Assembly: GCA_040954595.2 (NCBI GenBank)
Contig: CM082594.2
Coordinates: forward strand, 6,696,001 to 6,760,000
DNA length: 64,000 nucleotides
Direction of reading: 5' to 3'
DNA from: Balanoglossus misakiensis
Lineage: Eukaryota; Hemichordata
A model generated the notes under the pieces. It saw nothing but the letters and a program-made list of their open reading frames with translations, did not search any database and was not told where the DNA came from. Each line of letters starts with the position of its first letter. Positions within the stretch are counted from its first letter, which is position 1. A program made the position numbers and the translations under genes. Of this stretch, positions 60,301 through 62,466 are shown in pieces.

Positions 60301-62466
60301 CTGTATCAACACCAAAAGTGACTTCTGTGCAGTCTATAGAAACACAAGGCCCTACAACAACACTTGCTCCTGGAACAACAGTGACTCCAGGGACAACAGT
60401 AACTGAAGCACCAGTAACAACTGTTTCAACACCAGAAGTGACTTCTGTGCAGTCTACAGAAACACAAGGCCCTACAACAACACTTGCTCCTGGAACAACA
60501 TTGACTCCAGGGACAACAGTAACTGAAGCACCAGTTACAACTGTATCAACACCAATAGTAACTTCTGTGCAGTCGACAGAAACACAAGGCCCTACAACAA
60601 CACTTGCTCCTGGAACAACATTGACTCCAGGTACAACAGTAACTGAAGCACCAGTAACAACTGTATCAACACCAGAAGTGACTTCTGTGCAGTCTACAGA
60701 AACACAAGGCCCAACAACAACACTTGCTCCTAGAACAACATTGACTCCAGGGACAACAGTGACTGAAGCACCAGTTACAACTGTATCAACACCAAAAGTG
60801 ACTTCTGTGCAGTCTACAGAAACACAAGGCCCTACAACAACACTTTCTCCTGGAACAACAGTGACTCCGGGGACAACAGTAACTGAAGCACCAGTAACAA
60901 CTGTATCAACACCAAAAGTGACTTCTGTGCAGTCTATAGAAACACAAGGCCCTACAACAACACTTGCTCCTGGAACAACAGTGACTCCAGGGACAACAGT
61001 AACTGAAGCACCAGTAACAACTGTTTCAACATCAGAAGTGACTTCTGTGCAGTCTACAGAAACACAAGGCCCTACAACAACACTTGCTCCTGGAACAACA
61101 GTGACTGAAGCACCAGTTACAACTGTATCAACACCAAAAGTGACTTCTGTGCAGTCGACAGAAACACAAGGCCCCACAACAGCACTTGCTCCTAGAACAA
61201 CATTGACTCCAGGGACAACAGTGACTGAAGCACCAGTAACAACTGTATCAACACCAAAAGTGACTTCTGTGCAGTCTACAGAAACACAAGGCCCTACAAC
61301 AATAATTCCTCCTGGAACTACGGTGACTCCAGGGACAACAGTAACTGAAGCACCAGTTACAACTGTACCAACACCAAAAGTGACTTCTGTGCAGTCTACA
61401 GAAACACAAGGCCCTACAACAATAATTCCTCCTGGAACTACGGTGACTCCAGGGACAACAGTAACTGAAGCACCAGTAACAACTGTATCAACACCAAAAG
61501 TGACTTCTGTGCAGTCTACAGAAACACAAGGCCCAACAACAACACTTGCTCCTAGAACAACATTGACTCCAGGGACAACAGTGACTGAAGCACCAGTTAC
61601 AACTGTATCAACACCAAAAGTGACTTCTGTGCAGTCTACAGAAACACAAGGCCCTACAACAACACTTTCTCCTGGAACAACAGTGACTCCGGGGACAACA
61701 GTAACTGAAGCACCAGTAACAACTGTATCAACACCAAAAGTGACTTCTGTGCAGTCTATAGAAACACAAGGCCCTACAACAACACTTGCTCCTGGAACAA
61801 CAGTGACTCCAGGGACAACAGTAACTGAAGCACCAGTAACAACTGTTTCAACACCAGAAGTGACTTCTGTGCAGTCTACAGAAACACAAGGCCCTACAAC
61901 AACACTTGCTCCTGGAACAACAGTGACTGAAGCACCAGTTACAACTGTATCAACACCAAAAGTGACTTCTGTGCAGTCGACAGAAACACAAGGCCCTACA
62001 ACAACACTTGCTCCTGGAACAACATTGACTCCAGGTACAACAGTAACTGAAGCACCAGTAACAACTGTATCAACACCAGAAGTGACTTCTGTGCAGTCTA
62101 CAGAAACAAAAGGCCCTACAACAACACTTGCTCCTCGAACAACAGTGATTTCAGGGACAACAGTGACTACAACTCCAGTTACAACTGTATCAACACCAAA
62201 AGTGACTTCTGTGCAGTCTACAGAAACACAAGGCCTTACAACAACACTTGCTCCTGGAACAACAGTGACTCCAGGGACAACAGTGACTGAAGCACCAGTA
62301 ACAACTGTATCAACACCAGAAGTGACGTCTGTAAAGTCTACAGAAACACAAGGCCCTACAACATCACTTGCTCCTGCAACAACAGTGACTCCAGGGACAA
62401 CAGTGACTACAACTCCTGTTACAACAGTATCAACGCCAACATTGACATCTGCGTATACAGCAACAG
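208..62466 (+). CDS. Giant modular lectin-mucin gene (59 predicted exons, partial at both ends)
   Basis: All coding exons listed below run on one strand and can be joined in one frame. Every exon begins after an AG, ends before a GT, has phase 1 at both ends and contains no stop; together they give about 15,600 codons. Order: Ser/Thr linker, six copies of CCP-CTLD-CCP-CCP-linker-FTP-mucin linker, then three giant mucin exons. CCP modules are complement-control folds, CTLD and FTP are carbohydrate-binding folds, and Thr/Ser/Pro-rich tracts are usual sites of O-glycosylation, so a secreted or surface-attached mucin-like lectin is inferred. No signal peptide, transmembrane segment or terminal exon lies in the window, so both ends are missing. 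It could instead be two or more adjacent genes: no promoter or poly(A) site was recognised between modules, but AT-rich introns hide these well. Family identity is firm; single-gene status is moderately supported. Confidence 0.75.
370..1003 (+). other. Intron, 634 bp
   Basis: Donor gtagtg, acceptor aaactgcag. Short open frames in it have no mucin or domain character. I see nothing else in it. Confidence 0.55.
1004..1213 (+). CDS. Module 1 CCP/sushi domain 1 (type A)
   Basis: This 210-bp phase 1-1 exon encodes one complete sushi domain. The four Cys lie in the expected order (YQCENPG, LACDSDY, MTCINT, PICALA), with the conserved Trp in GASWDEQ before the last Cys and the N-terminal CxxPG motif. 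CCP modules are about 60-residue beta folds used as stalks and protein-binding surfaces in complement regulators and many invertebrate lectins. An N-glycosylation sequon (NMT) is present. The next exon is the CTLD. Confidence 0.85.
1505..1918 (+). CDS. Module 1 C-type lectin-like domain (type A)
   Basis: A single 414-bp exon encodes the whole CTLD (138 residues). Six Cys fit the long form: an N-terminal pair (ECKPE, GSCYH) and the two conserved disulfides (KYCED, QNCAL, GDCTR, VLCERG). The YWVGATD and WQWMSG blocks correspond to the WIG core and the region before the sugar-binding loop. The loop reads HGTNPNGG, so the calcium tripeptide position is NPN rather than EPN or QPD, and the WND position is replaced by DGD. 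Calcium-dependent sugar binding is possible, but its specificity cannot be read from this motif. Donor is gtaag after CERG. Confidence 0.88.
1919..2292 (+). other. Intron, 374 bp
   Basis: Lies between the CTLD and second CCP exons of module 1; donor gtaagt, acceptor ttacag. No recognised content. Confidence 0.6.
2293..2502 (+). CDS. Module 1 CCP domain 2 (type A)
   Basis: A 210-bp phase 1-1 exon with a full sushi domain. The four Cys are in VRCDDPG, FACDSGY, IVCTAR and PLCVPL, and the conserved Trp is in YFWNVP. The GYTLIGNETI stretch is the characteristic fourth strand region and carries an N-glycosylation sequon. It directly follows the CTLD, as in every other module of the gene. Confidence 0.85.
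2678..2857 (+). CDS. Module 1 CCP domain 3 (type A, short)
   Basis: A 180-bp phase 1-1 exon encoding a compact sushi-like domain. Four Cys lie in GCDEQN, LACDPPYY, VTCVDGSW and ASCSG, with Trp in the DGSW motif. It is shorter than the other two CCPs and lacks the usual xCxxP start. Several sequons (NLT, NGS, NAS) suggest N-glycosylation. Acceptor is atttaag, donor gtaagt. Confidence 0.8.
3089..3130 (+). CDS. Module 1 mini linker exon (14 codons)
   Basis: A 42-bp phase 1-1 exon between ctgcccag and gtaagt encodes the Thr/Ser/Pro linker EPTSSTTEVPTPSQ. Module 2 has an exon of the same length and very similar sequence in the same place (7920-7961), which supports it as real coding sequence although it is too short to stand out alone. 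It joins CCP3 to the FTP lectin. Confidence 0.7.
3131..3577 (+). other. Intron, 447 bp
   Basis: Separates the mini linker from the FTP exon of module 1. It is AT-rich with a poly(A) run near 3505; no recognised element. Confidence 0.55.
3578..4162 (+). CDS. Module 1 FTP (fucolectin-like F5/8 type C) lectin, two exons 3578-3787 and 3953-4162
   Basis: Two 210-bp phase 1-1 exons together encode about 140 residues of the FTP (fucolectin-tachylectin-4-pentraxin-1) fold. Hallmarks are NLALNRPSSQSS at the N-terminus, the RANDGN calcium-loop block, GSCSHT followed by DPWWMVFL, ITNR-like VVTNRD, then NAEVRVG and LTLCEVEVYG at the end. In eel agglutinin, fucose is held by one His and two Arg. Here the His of CSHT and the Arg of TNR keep the same 27-residue offset, and a second Arg follows in GDRL. 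The intervening loop is one residue shorter and lacks the vicinal Cys pair. Fucose-type binding is therefore plausible. The intron falls within this binding loop. Confidence 0.87.
4163..4465 (+). other. Intron, 303 bp
   Basis: Between FTP and the mucin linker of module 1; donor gtaagt, acceptor cttcatag. Nothing recognised. Confidence 0.55.
4466..5104 (+). CDS. Module 1 mucin linker exon with decapeptide repeats
   Basis: A 639-bp phase 1-1 exon with no Cys, dominated by Thr, Val, Pro and Glu. The first 90 codons are degenerate TTEE-type sequence; the rest is about twelve copies of a ten-residue unit (TTVVTTDVPP) encoded by a 30-bp repeat. It is predicted to be an extended O-glycosylated spacer between module 1 and module 2. 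The near-perfect DNA repetition means copy number is probably polymorphic. The antisense strand is open too, but only because a 30-bp period keeps stops out. Confidence 0.8.
4743..5103 (+). repeat. 30-bp tandem repeat, about 12 copies
   Basis: Unit contains ccaaccacagttgtaacaac. Most copies from 4771 to 5020 are identical; later copies carry single changes (gatctgcca, gtgcaacca). Period is a multiple of three and it lies wholly inside the linker exon. Confidence 0.92.
5320..5475 (+). CDS. Module 1 second mucin linker exon
   Basis: A 156-bp phase 1-1 exon after a tttcattgcag acceptor, encoding Thr-rich non-repetitive sequence (for example TTKPPTTVVTGTTKAATI) with no Cys. It ends TTEG with donor gtaaag. 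Module 2 has no separate counterpart; similar sequence (TTKATTSPITIVTT) ends its single linker exon. Confidence 0.7.
5476..5776 (+). other. Intron, 301 bp
   Basis: Between module 1 and module 2; acceptor ttcaacttgcag. Contains the palindromic string accggt near 5587; nothing else seen. Confidence 0.5.
5777..5983 (+). CDS. Module 2 CCP domain 1 (type A)
   Basis: A 207-bp phase 1-1 exon closely similar to the module 1 CCP1 exon: the GSITN and YTLVGSPNMTCTNST stretches are nearly unchanged. Four Cys are in YQCDNPG, LSCSYDY, MTCTN and PFCEAG, and Trp is in GASWDVE. It marks the start of the second type A module. Confidence 0.85.
6182..6595 (+). CDS. Module 2 C-type lectin-like domain (type A)
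   Basis: A 414-bp single-exon CTLD with six Cys (ECDDE, GSCYHT, KYCED, QNCGLL, HDCTQ, ILCERG). The core YWVGATDAYVEGSWQWASG is intact, and the loop again reads HGTNPNGG, so type A modules share an NPN tripeptide where classical mannose-type lectins have EPN. Just after its donor (gtaagc) there is a degenerate copy of the exon's last bases, tcgtgtgaaagaggtcgcag, possibly a small local duplication across the splice site. Confidence 0.87.
6596..6934 (+). other. Intron, 339 bp, with a small inverted repeat
   Basis: Holds imperfect inverted arms at 6618-6631 (aaagaggtcgcagt) and 6659-6676 (complement of aaagaggt...gcagt), and several gcgtcaa/ttgacgc strings near 6665 and 6870-6915. Otherwise unremarkable. 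Confidence 0.5.
6935..7144 (+). CDS. Module 2 CCP domain 2 (type A)
   Basis: A 210-bp phase 1-1 exon with a complete sushi domain: Cys in VKCNDPG, FACDSGY, ILCTPR and PQCLPS, Trp in YYWDYP. It differs from the module 1 copy mainly by conservative changes, which indicates selection on protein sequence. Confidence 0.85.
7145..7511 (+). other. Intron, 367 bp
   Basis: Between CCP2 and CCP3 of module 2; donor gtgagg, acceptor cctattcag. No recognised element. Confidence 0.55.
7512..7688 (+). CDS. Module 2 CCP domain 3 (type A, short)
   Basis: A 177-bp phase 1-1 exon. Cys in DCSEQN, LVCDPLYY, IVCIDGSW and VSCSG match the short sushi-like domain of module 1 (QNLTLPANV and YYEMTGTPA shared). Sequons NLT, NGS and NVS are present. 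Confidence 0.8.
7920..7961 (+). CDS. Module 2 mini linker exon (14 codons)
   Basis: A 42-bp phase 1-1 exon between cccaaacag and gtaagt, encoding EPTSTTTEAATPSL. It is the same length and in the same position as 3089-3130, which is the main reason for accepting both. Confidence 0.7.
   Translation, partial: SPHLRLQKQQHHH
8238..8850 (+). CDS. Module 2 FTP lectin, two exons 8238-8447 and 8641-8850
   Basis: Two 210-bp phase 1-1 exons, about 95% identical to the module 1 FTP by eye. NLALNRPSSQSS, RANDGN, GSCSHT, DPWWMVFLDG, VITNRD, GDRLLGAEVRVG and LTLCEVEVYG are all present, so the His and both Arg of the predicted fucose site are kept. The second exon ends before gttagt, a weaker donor than the gtaagt used in module 1. 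Confidence 0.86.
8964..9569 (+). CDS. Module 2 mucin linker exon with 29-residue repeats
   Basis: A 606-bp phase 1-1 exon with no Cys. Its core is four full copies and a degenerate fifth of a 29-residue unit that begins VTTPIFTTEEITTPQSTTEE. The remainder is irregular Thr/Pro sequence ending VLPSTTPS before gtatgt. Acidic TTEE blocks alternate with Thr runs, unlike the DVPP decapeptides of module 1, so linker repeats have evolved separately in sister modules. Predicted O-glycosylated spacer. Confidence 0.8.
9014..9449 (+). repeat. 87-bp tandem repeat, about 5 copies
   Basis: Copies start with gtgacgacaccaatattcac at 9014, 9101, 9188 and 9275, with a degenerate copy at 9362. Spacing is exactly 87 bp (29 codons) each time. 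Confidence 0.9.
9570..9893 (+). other. Intron, 324 bp, with possible dispersed-repeat fragment
   Basis: Bases 9670-9745 contain tatttcgcgac and two copies of gttcacgaaaa, the kind of cgcga-rich fragment seen in dispersed non-coding repeats of marine invertebrates; that assignment is from memory and weak. Acceptor for module 3 is tttccctacag. Confidence 0.35.
9894..10082 (+). CDS. Module 3 CCP domain 1 (type B, five Cys)
   Basis: A 189-bp phase 1-1 exon that starts the first type B module. Sushi Cys are in IACGNPG, FSCCADY, LTCLSDG and PFCNPG, with Trp in DGSWDF. The second Cys is doubled (CC), giving five Cys instead of four; all four type B modules share this. The GIPAYASVIPEDITFPVQPG stretch parallels the type A CCP1, so the two types are old duplicates. 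Confidence 0.83.
10083..10464 (+). other. Intron, 382 bp
   Basis: Between CCP1 and CTLD of module 3. It is longer than the same intron in modules 4 and 5 (129 bp). No recognised content. Confidence 0.55.
10465..10878 (+). CDS. Module 3 C-type lectin-like domain (type B, EPN motif)
   Basis: A 414-bp single-exon CTLD with six Cys (VCKPE, GSCYHI, EYCQSQ, KQCAVL, RECDKP, ILCERG). Core blocks are YFTGATR and WIWVSGHQWTYEPW. The binding loop reads DPPEPNDG, so it carries the EPN tripeptide known from mannose/GlcNAc-type C-type lectins, unlike the NPN of type A. The WND position reads MED, so one calcium ligand set is altered. Sugar binding is plausible but not certain. Confidence 0.87.
11043..11261 (+). 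CDS. Module 3 CCP domain 2 (type B, five Cys)
   Basis: A 219-bp phase 1-1 exon. Sushi Cys are in ILCEDPG, FTCNDGY, IFCEAV and PLCVPP, Trp in FRWNDT. An extra Cys lies in GNITCPTG, so this domain also has five. It starts after tttattcag and ends with the unusual phase 1 boundary cca a|gtgagc. Confidence 0.83.
11462..11638 (+). CDS. Module 3 CCP domain 3 (type B, short)
   Basis: A 177-bp phase 1-1 exon with four Cys (VCLEPQ, VICNPSYY, ITCVNGTW, ANCTG). It corresponds to the short third CCP of type A, with the same YY-after-second-Cys and NGTW/DGSW features. Confidence 0.8.
11777..12567 (+). CDS. Module 3 linker plus FTP domain, three exons 11777-11836, 11976-12182, 12385-12567 (type B)
   Basis: A 60-bp linker exon (ending TGAPCSLG) precedes FTP exons of 207 and 183 bp. 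FTP hallmarks remain: NLALGQPSGQSS, LANDGDDDSDYF, FSCTHT, NPWWKVKLDG, IEVRVG and LTLCEVQICGYG. The two Arg that contact fucose in eel agglutinin are gone: the TNRD segment has become MNGGESF and the following loop is three residues shorter. The His is kept. So fucose recognition is probably lost or changed. Two added Cys, one in the linker (APCSL) and one at the end (QICGY), could form the terminal clasp typical of F5/8 C domains. Confidence 0.83.
12568..12870 (+). other. Intron, 303 bp, mostly (ACAT)n
   Basis: Between FTP and the mucin linkers of module 3. About two thirds is the ACAT microsatellite described separately; acceptor is atattttcag. Confidence 0.7.
12603..12810. repeat. (ACAT)n microsatellite, module 3
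   Basis: About 208 bp of tandem ACAT, pure to roughly 12730 and then interrupted by gtaggt, catgc and cgt variants. Lies in the intron between FTP and the Thr linker. Open frames across it are artefacts of the 4-bp period. Confidence 0.95.
12871..13038 (+). CDS. Module 3 mucin linker exon 1
   Basis: A 168-bp phase 1-1 exon of Thr/Ser/Glu-rich sequence without Cys (starts TSTTPPTTEMYTTTEFSTT, ends LLISTEG). The same exon recurs in modules 4, 5 and 6 with few changes. Predicted glycosylated spacer. Confidence 0.75.
13203..13661 (+). CDS. Module 3 mucin linker exon 2, PEVTT/S repeats
   Basis: A 459-bp phase 1-1 exon whose core is a five-residue PEVTT or PEVTS repeat encoded by 15-bp units such as ccagaagttacaaca. 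A conserved head (TTMEQTTVQDTTELSTP) and tail (STEEVTTAYKSTLAASTEG) flank the repeat in modules 3-5. The acceptor ataaaag is poor in pyrimidines, but the homologous exon starts the same way in three other modules. Exon length differs greatly among modules: 459, 834, 774 and, in module 6, 11,418 bp. Confidence 0.78.
13262..13605 (+). repeat. 15-bp coding repeat (PEVTT/S), module 3
   Basis: About 23 units of ccagaagttacaaca, ccagaagttacatca and variants (ctagaagtt, ccagatgtt, ccagttgtt), in frame throughout. Confidence 0.92.
13777..13884 (+). CDS. Module 3 mucin linker exon 3
   Basis: A 108-bp phase 1-1 exon of non-repetitive Thr/Pro/Ala sequence (TSTPTAAPTTI within it) ending TPTEG before gtacat. 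It recurs in modules 4 and 5 but is absent from module 6, where the giant exons take its place. Confidence 0.72.
14004..14192 (+). CDS. Module 4 CCP domain 1 (type B, five Cys)
   Basis: A 189-bp phase 1-1 exon. Cys in AVCGHPG, FGCCESY, LTCMGDG and PVCNPG, with the extra vicinal Cys of type B. It starts 4,110 bp after the module 3 copy. Confidence 0.84.
14322..14741 (+). CDS. Module 4 C-type lectin-like domain (type B, EPN)
   Basis: A 420-bp single-exon CTLD, two residues longer than in module 3 (VCKPWPEEVSFDG at the start). Six Cys, DPPEPNDG loop and CERG end as in module 3. From 14453 onward the protein is identical to the module 5 copy. The donor is gtataa rather than gtatgt. Confidence 0.87.
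14906..15431 (+). CDS. Module 4 CCP domains 2 and 3, exons 14906-15124 and 15255-15431 (type B)
   Basis: The 219-bp exon has five Cys (extra one in GNITCPTG) and the 177-bp exon has four. Both are phase 1-1. They match module 3 with a handful of substitutions (FMGQTISFTCNAGY, GDPTITCVNGTW) and are indistinguishable from module 5 by eye. The intron between them is only 130 bp. Confidence 0.83.
15570..16384 (+). CDS. Module 4 linker plus FTP domain, exons 15570-15629, 15794-16000, 16202-16384 (type B)
   Basis: Same three-exon structure as module 3 (60, 207 and 183 bp). The FTP keeps the SCTHT His but has MNGGESF in place of the Arg-bearing loop, so the canonical fucose contacts are absent. Linker Cys (APCSL) and terminal Cys (QICGY) are both kept. 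The acceptor of the middle exon is gcttaag instead of gcttcag, one of the few differences from module 5. Confidence 0.83.
16424..16546. repeat. (ACAT)n microsatellite, module 4
   Basis: About 122 bp of pure ACAT in the same intron position as 12603-12810. Confidence 0.95.
16606..17998 (+). CDS. Module 4 mucin linkers, exons 16606-16773, 16942-17775, 17891-17998
   Basis: Three phase 1-1 exons of 168, 834 and 108 bp, homologous one-to-one with module 3. The middle exon has grown to about 47 PEVTT/PEVTS units between the same head and tail. No Cys. Long runs of identical 15-bp units suggest growth by slippage or unequal exchange. Predicted O-glycosylated spacer between modules 4 and 5. Confidence 0.8.
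17013..17700 (+). repeat. 15-bp coding repeat (PEVTT/S), module 4
   Basis: Row-aligned units of ccagaagttacaaca/tca run unbroken with no indel that shifts the frame. Confidence 0.92.
18118..18306 (+). CDS. Module 5 CCP domain 1 (type B, five Cys)
   Basis: A 189-bp phase 1-1 exon nearly identical to 14004-14192. Visible differences include ACA to TCA in PENIS and ATG to TTG after LTC. The vicinal Cys pair is retained. Confidence 0.84.
18436..18855 (+). CDS. Module 5 C-type lectin-like domain (type B, EPN)
   Basis: A 420-bp exon that differs from the module 4 CTLD by only a few silent bases (for example gaacat to gaacac). EPN loop, six Cys and CERG end unchanged. Flanking introns are also near-identical, which points to very recent duplication or gene conversion. 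Confidence 0.87.
19020..19545 (+). CDS. Module 5 CCP domains 2 and 3, exons 19020-19238 and 19369-19545 (type B)
   Basis: Same 219- and 177-bp exons as module 4 with no protein differences found by eye; five and four Cys. Confidence 0.83.
19684..20498 (+). CDS. Module 5 linker plus FTP domain, exons 19684-19743, 19908-20114, 20316-20498 (type B)
   Basis: Three phase 1-1 exons as in modules 3 and 4. One coding change from module 4 is SEKN to SEKD before PWWKVKL. Fucose-site Arg absent, extra Cys pair present. Confidence 0.83.
20538..20646. repeat. (ACAT)n microsatellite, module 5
   Basis: About 108 bp of pure ACAT, same intron position as in modules 3 and 4. Module 6 has no ACAT tract at this place. 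Confidence 0.95.
20708..22036 (+). CDS. Module 5 mucin linkers, exons 20708-20875, 21040-21813, 21929-22036
   Basis: Phase 1-1 exons of 168, 774 and 108 bp. The middle exon holds PEVTT/S repeats that include an internal block duplication: a stretch with the markers VTKSEVTT and TTPDVTSPEV occurs twice (about 21310 and 21655). Head and tail match modules 3 and 4. No Cys. Confidence 0.8.
21103..21740 (+). repeat. 15-bp coding repeat (PEVTT/S), module 5
   Basis: In-frame 15-bp units with a duplicated higher-order block marked by acaaaatcagaagtt at 21309 and 21654 (345 bp apart, 23 units). Confidence 0.9.
22156..22344 (+). CDS. Module 6 CCP domain 1 (type B, five Cys)
   Basis: A 189-bp phase 1-1 exon, as in modules 4 and 5, with the vicinal Cys pair in FGCCETY. 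Module 6 is the last complete lectin module in the window. Confidence 0.84.
22531..22950 (+). CDS. Module 6 C-type lectin-like domain (type B, EPN)
   Basis: A 420-bp single-exon CTLD. Differences from modules 4 and 5 include EKAYNGSCYH at the start, SYGEH, FHKWRY and GQPRYILC near the end; the DPPEPNDG loop and six Cys are unchanged. Donor is gtatgc. Confidence 0.87.
23148..23665 (+). CDS. Module 6 CCP domains 2 and 3, exons 23148-23366 and 23489-23665 (type B)
   Basis: 219- and 177-bp phase 1-1 exons with five and four Cys. CCP2 keeps FTCNDGY as in module 3 rather than the NAGY of modules 4 and 5, so module 6 mixes features of both. Confidence 0.83.
23804..24610 (+). CDS. Module 6 linker plus FTP domain, exons 23804-23863, 24020-24226, 24428-24610 (type B)
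   Basis: Three phase 1-1 exons. FTP starts NLALGQPSGQSSVASF, keeps SCTHT and MNGGESF, and ends LTLCEVQICGYG. The last part (DDGNYVQVRLIGENVQ) resembles module 3, while the TILGNVSSG part resembles modules 4 and 5: a mosaic suggestive of gene conversion. Confidence 0.83.
24797..24952 (+). CDS. Module 6 mucin linker exon 1
   Basis: A 156-bp phase 1-1 exon homologous to the 168-bp first linker of modules 3-5 but four codons shorter in the middle. Ends LLISTEG before gtatgt. The intron before it has lost or never had the ACAT tract. Confidence 0.75.
25189..36606 (+). CDS. Giant mucin exon 1 (11,418 bp, about 92 repeats of 40 residues)
   Basis: One phase 1-1 open exon from gatgaaag to gtaagc, 3,806 codons. 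It begins with the same TSMEQTTVQYTTELTTP head and PEVTT-type 15-bp repeats as the second linker exon of modules 3-5 (to about 25515), then changes to a 120-bp unit repeated about 92 times. Each 40-residue unit contains STETQGPTTT, PGTTVTPGTT and EAPVTTVSTP-type blocks: about 15 Thr, 5 Pro, 3 Ser, no Cys. Early units mostly read TTTFVPGTT; later ones TTTLAPGTT. One unit near 27160 is nine bases short. The exon ends in non-repeat sequence LVSTTQSLTSLNTATG. Predicted heavily O-glycosylated mucin rod. The large minus-strand open frame over it is a shadow. Confidence 0.85.
25518..36540 (+). repeat. 120-bp mucin tandem repeat array 1, about 92 units
   Basis: Period is exactly 120 bp apart from one 9-bp deletion near 27160. 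The last twelve units include a 720-bp (six-unit) tandem duplication, 34981-35700 and 35701-36420, with no difference seen by eye. Confidence 0.95.
37250..37370. repeat. Imperfect inverted repeat, intron copy 1
   Basis: Left arm contains agaagatcaatttctcactc; right arm contains cagtgagaaattga followed by tctgctttt. Arms are about 30 bp with a gap of about 57 bp. The same arms occur in intron copies 2 and 3 with longer gaps. It could be the remnant of a small non-autonomous DNA element or a structured RNA segment. Confidence 0.5.
37511..37552 (+). other. Conserved ATG segment with splice donor, intron copy 1
   Basis: Fourteen codons, MDNHLLLKSVDFTW, start at an ATG and stop exactly at a perfect gtaagt donor. 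The block and its flanks (upstream aaacacgtcgct and gtttgcacagta, downstream gtaagtaccaaaacatatat) recur at 53426 and 63652. It looks like a first exon but ends in phase 0, so it cannot splice in frame to the phase 1 mucin exons. No protein family recognised. Confidence 0.4.
37863..38075 (-). pseudogene. Protein-like minus-strand fragment in intron copy 1
   Basis: A 70-codon minus-strand open frame contains LHEATGMNIRVVGVYLPE and DEPVSVFDKP. A 62-codon minus-strand frame in intron copy 2 (53741-53929) carries a matching stretch with LHEAAGMNICMVGVYLPE. About 34 residues align, and unlike the mucin shadows the composition is ordinary globular protein. It may be a fragment of a mobile element or retroposed gene. 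The family is not recognised, and chance conservation of intron DNA is not excluded. Confidence 0.3.
37874..37909 (+). other. Possible 12-codon Ser/Thr mini exon, intron copy 1
   Basis: Between ttttag and gtaaat lie 36 bases that read in phase 1-1 as LSKTLTGSSISG. Intron copy 2 has the same at 53776-53811 (one residue different, I to V). It fits the gene's phase rule and composition, like the accepted 42-bp linkers. It overlaps the minus-strand fragment, so only one of the two readings is likely to matter. Confidence 0.3.
38499..52364 (+). CDS. Giant mucin exon 2 (13,866 bp, about 115 repeats of 40 residues)
   Basis: A single phase 1-1 exon of 4,622 codons from ttcaacag to gtaacg. After a short start (VTAAPVTPESTPEV) it is 115 consecutive units of the 120-bp repeat in unbroken register: the unit at 38521 and that at 52201 are exactly 114 periods apart. 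Most units read TTTLAPGTT or TTTLVPGTT, with a few TTTFAPGTT (39780-40080) and two TTTFVPGTT (51060, 51780). No Cys. It ends with LVSTTQPLISGNTATG, closely like the end of giant exon 1, so these tails are homologous. Predicted O-glycosylated mucin rod. Minus-strand open frames here are shadows. Confidence 0.85.
38521..52290 (+). repeat. 120-bp mucin tandem repeat array 2, about 115 units, with block duplications
   Basis: Nested duplications are visible from shared rare variants: 38761-41520 matches 41641-44400 (23 units, offset 2,880 bp); 43801-44400 matches 44401-45000 (5 units); 46201-46920 region matches 47161-47880 (offset 960); 48361-48840 matches 49801-50280 (offset 1,440); 50521-51300 matches 51241-52020 (offset 720). 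All offsets are multiples of 120. Confidence 0.93.
53426..53467 (+). other. Conserved ATG segment with splice donor, intron copy 2
   Basis: Same 14 codons as 37511-37552; the only difference is a silent ttt to ttc. Followed directly by gtaagt. Confidence 0.4.
53741..53929 (-). pseudogene. Protein-like minus-strand fragment in intron copy 2
   Basis: Contains LHEAAGMNICMVGVYLPE and EEPVSVFDKP, matching the fragment at 37863-38075. The N-terminal parts of the two differ, so at least one has been rearranged. Family unknown. Confidence 0.3.
54274..62466 (+). CDS. Giant mucin exon 3 (8,193 bp, about 69 repeats, eight of them shortened)
   Basis: A phase 1-1 exon of 2,731 codons from aactacag to gtaata. 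I count about 69 units; eight lack the same 18 bases (the PGTTVT block), giving 34-residue units at roughly 55450, 56870, 57700, 58510, 59095, 59680, 61100 and 61920. From about 57360 the array has a higher-order structure marked by SIETQGP, TTALAPRTT, TTIIPPGTT and TTVPTPKV variants. No Cys. It ends in SAYTATG, like the STATG-type tails of the other two giant exons. Predicted O-glycosylated mucin rod. Confidence 0.85.
54295..62450 (+). repeat. 120-bp mucin tandem repeat array 3 with higher-order periods
   Basis: The marker tctata (Ile in SIETQG) occurs at 57525, 58347, 58929, 59511, 60333, 60933 and 61755. Spacings are 822, 582, 582, 822, 600 and 822 bp, that is 7 or 5 units with or without one 18-bp-short unit. 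Confidence 0.93.

Noticed and set aside
56498-61177. Minus-strand open frame of 1,559 codons over giant exon 3 (also 54254-56365)
   Set aside because: Shadow of the repeat array, as above.
25189-62466. CRISPR-like or satellite array
   Set aside because: Units are contiguous with no spacers, keep one reading frame, and lie inside spliced exons of a eukaryotic gene, so this is a coding minisatellite, not CRISPR or heterochromatic satellite.
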